In this document: positions 12,906 to 14,360 of the stretch, one piece after another
How the letters are laid out: the number at the start of each line of letters is the position of its first letter
How positions within the stretch are numbered: the stretch's first letter is position 1
Assembly (NCBI GenBank): GCA_023430245.1
Contig: JAEZBA010000216.1
Span: 1-14,360, forward strand
Direction: 5' to 3'
Length of the DNA stretch: 14,360 bases
Source of the DNA: Pseudomonadota bacterium
GTDB lineage: Bacteria; Pseudomonadota; Alphaproteobacteria; Rhizobiales; Xanthobacteraceae
Notes under the pieces: model-generated
Told to the model about the DNA's origin: nothing
Seen by the model: only the letters and a program-made list of their open reading frames with translations
Databases searched by the model: none
Translations under genes and position numbers: made by a program

Positions 12906-14360
12906 TCAGTTCATCGTCATGCTCGAGAAATCAACGAACCAGCTCTTGGGCTGAACAAAGCCCTTGATCTTCGGGCTCATGGCACGCGGGCCGACGTCGT
13001 GCGCAACGAACAGGAACGCCGCTTCGTCGACCGAGCGCTCATGCAACGCCGCCAGCGCCTTGTCGCGCTCCGCCGGATCGAACGCGACACGCACCGCTGC
13101 GACCAGCTTGTCGTATTCCGGTTCGTTGATGAAGCCCCAGTTGTTCGACACCGGAGGCGCCATCTTGGAATCCAGGAACCGGATCATGGCAAAGAACGGA
13201 TCCATCGCCGCATAGGTCACGTTTGTGGCGTGCGAGCCGCGTGCGGATTCGTCCTTCGCACCCTTGCGCCAGTTGGTGAACAGCGTGTTCCATTCGATCA
13301 CGTCCAGCTCGACATCGAAGAAACACTCCGCAAGGCTCTGCTGGATGAATTCGTTCATCGGCAGCGGCAGCATCTGGCCGGAGCCCGAGGCCGAGGTCTG
13401 GGTCTTCACCTTGAGCCGCTTGGTCTTGGAGAAGCCGGCCTCGGTCATCAGCTTGCGGGCCTGCTCCGGATCGTACTTGATCTGGAATTTCGGATTGCCG
13501 CGCCACGGATGACCGGGCTCGAAGGTGCCGGTGGCCGGCGCCATCAGCCCGCCGAGAAGTCCATCCTTCATCGCATTGCGATCGATGCACAGATTGGCGG
13601 CTTTGCGCACGCGGATATCGTTCCACGGCGAGCCCTCGATCCGGCTGAACTGCCATGGCCAGACGTGCGGCTGCTCGTTCGCGTGAATGACGAAGCCGCG
13701 CTGCTTGATCTGCGGCAACGCGTCGGGCGACGGATTTTCGATCCAGTCGACCTGCCCCGCCAGGAGCGCCGCGGTGCGGGCATTGGCTTCCGGCATCGGC
13801 AGCAACACCAGCCGGTCCACCTTCGGCCGGCGGGCCGGATTCCAATAGGCATCGTTCTTCACAAGCTCGAGCCGTTCACGCGGCACGAACCGGTCCATCT
13901 TCCAAGGGCCAGTACCGGACGCATTGCGAGCGAAGGCATCCCAGGCCTGCTTCGCCTTTTCCTTCGGATCGGTGGCGGCTGAAGCATCGTATAGCTTCTT
14001 CCATTGCGCGGGCGACGCCATGAACAGATTCGTCAGATTGATCGGCAACAGCGATTCCGGGGCCGATGTCGTCAGTTCCACCGTCATGTCGTCGATCTTG
14101 CGGGCGCTGCGCAAGGTCGGCATGCGCGATGCGGTGACGCCGACCTGGCTGGCGTCGAAATGCGGCGCATCCTGCTTCAGCACCTTTTCGACATTCCTCA
14201 CCATGGCATCGGCGTTGAAGTCGGATCCGTCGTGGAATTTCACGCCGGGCCGCAGCTTGAAGATCCACTTGGTATTGTCGGTGGGCGATACCGCCCATTC
14301 GGTCGCGAGGCCCGGGATGATGACGCTCGGCTTGTCGGCTGAAGACAGATCCCACAGCGT
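12906..14360 (-). CDS. Peptide-type ABC transporter solute-binding protein 2 (SBP family 5; 5' end outside window)
   Basis: 484 residues are visible; the frame is open through the right edge, where it reads TLWDLSSADKPSVIIPGL. The internal GTG at 14243 is not the start. The signal peptide and about the first 60 residues lie outside. It is a periplasmic family-5 binding protein, clearly paralogous to solute-binding protein 1: both share WDLSSADKPS, GVKFHDGS, RIEGSPWNDIRVRKAANL, SGSGQM.PL.MNEF.QQ and the C-terminal DFSSMTM/DFSSITM. It has an insert around DASAATDPKEKAKQ absent from protein 1. No permease or ATPase gene directly follows it, only the convergent racemase. It may share the permeases of the left-hand operon and provide a second ligand specificity, or belong to genes beyond the edge. 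Confidence 0.93.
   Translation of the reverse strand, partial: TLWDLSSADKPSVIIPGLATEWAVSPTDNTKWIFKLRPGVKFHDGSDFNADAMVRNVEKVLKQDAPHFDASQVGVTASRMPTLRSARKIDDMTVELTTSAPESLLPINLTNLFMASPAQWKKLYDASAATDPKEKAKQAWDAFARNASGTGPWKMDRFVPRERLELVKNDAYWNPARRPKVDRLVLLPMPEANARTAALLAGQVDWIENPSPDALPQIKQRGFVIHANEQPHVWPWQFSRIEGSPWNDIRVRKAANLCIDRNAMKDGLLGGLMAPATGTFEPGHPWRGNPKFQIKYDPEQARKLMTEAGFSKTKRLKVKTQTSASGSGQMLPLPMNEFIQQSLAECFFDVELDVIEWNTLFTNWRKGAKDESARGSHATNVTYAAMDPFFAMIRFLDSKMAPPVSNNWGFINEPEYDKLVAAVRVAFDPAERDKALAALHERSVDEAAFLFVAHDVGPRAMSPKIKGFVQPKSWFVDFSSMTMN

Noticed and set aside
12900..13982. Long + strand frame of 360 codons opposite solute-binding protein 2
   Set aside because: The complementary strand encodes a clear family-5 binding protein; this frame is its shadow.
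1..14360. CRISPR array, insertion sequence, tRNA or rRNA
   Set aside because: No regularly spaced repeats, transposase-like protein, terminal inverted repeats or tRNA cloverleaf pattern were seen.

Overview
The window reads as chromosomal DNA of a GC-rich alphaproteobacterium, most likely the Bradyrhizobium/Rhodopseudomonas/Afipia group. The reasons are high GC with strong G/C third positions, a pyruvate kinase close to a TPR protein and an L36-type rpmJ gene, an HWE-family histidine kinase, and a large dipeptide-type ABC transporter locus. This placement comes from protein style and gene company, not from a search.

Left part (1-4606). The 3' end of pyruvate kinase (pyk, + strand) converges, with a 3-nt gap, on a hybrid HWE histidine kinase (PAS-GAF-HWE kinase-receiver, - strand). 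Upstream of the kinase on the - strand lie a secreted TPR protein and a 41-residue ribosomal protein L36 (rpmJ/ykgO type). The rpmJ leader holds a good sigma70-like promoter and a terminator-like hairpin. Next come two tandem, paralogous, secreted, six-cysteine small proteins that I cannot assign to any known family; the second is followed by a clear intrinsic terminator.

Right part (4822-14360). One - strand transport and catabolism cluster runs: solute-binding protein 1, permease B, permease C, ATPase F, a 69-residue AtzG/GatC-like protein, an amidase-signature hydrolase, ATPase D. The last junctions overlap (8 nt, GTGA, ATGA), which suggests translational coupling. A sigma54 (RpoN) promoter matching TGGCAC-N5-TTGCT stands in front of solute-binding protein 1. 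An Asp/Glu/hydantoin racemase-family gene is divergent from it. A second, paralogous solute-binding protein follows, converges on the racemase across a 17-bp hairpin, and runs off the window edge. The combined picture, which is inference, is nitrogen-controlled uptake of an amide-, peptide- or hydantoin-like compound, then hydrolysis by the amidase pair and possibly stereochemical conversion by the racemase homologue.

The most striking point is the permease C/ATPase F junction. ATPase F has a well-placed Shine-Dalgarno and ATG at 8483, but codon 5 is TAG. Permease C has no stop at its natural end and reads 52 codons into ATPase F. A single base change at 8471 (GAG to TAG in one frame, TGA to TTA in the other) explains both defects at once. 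The racemase homologue also carries Gly where the family's second catalytic Cys is expected.
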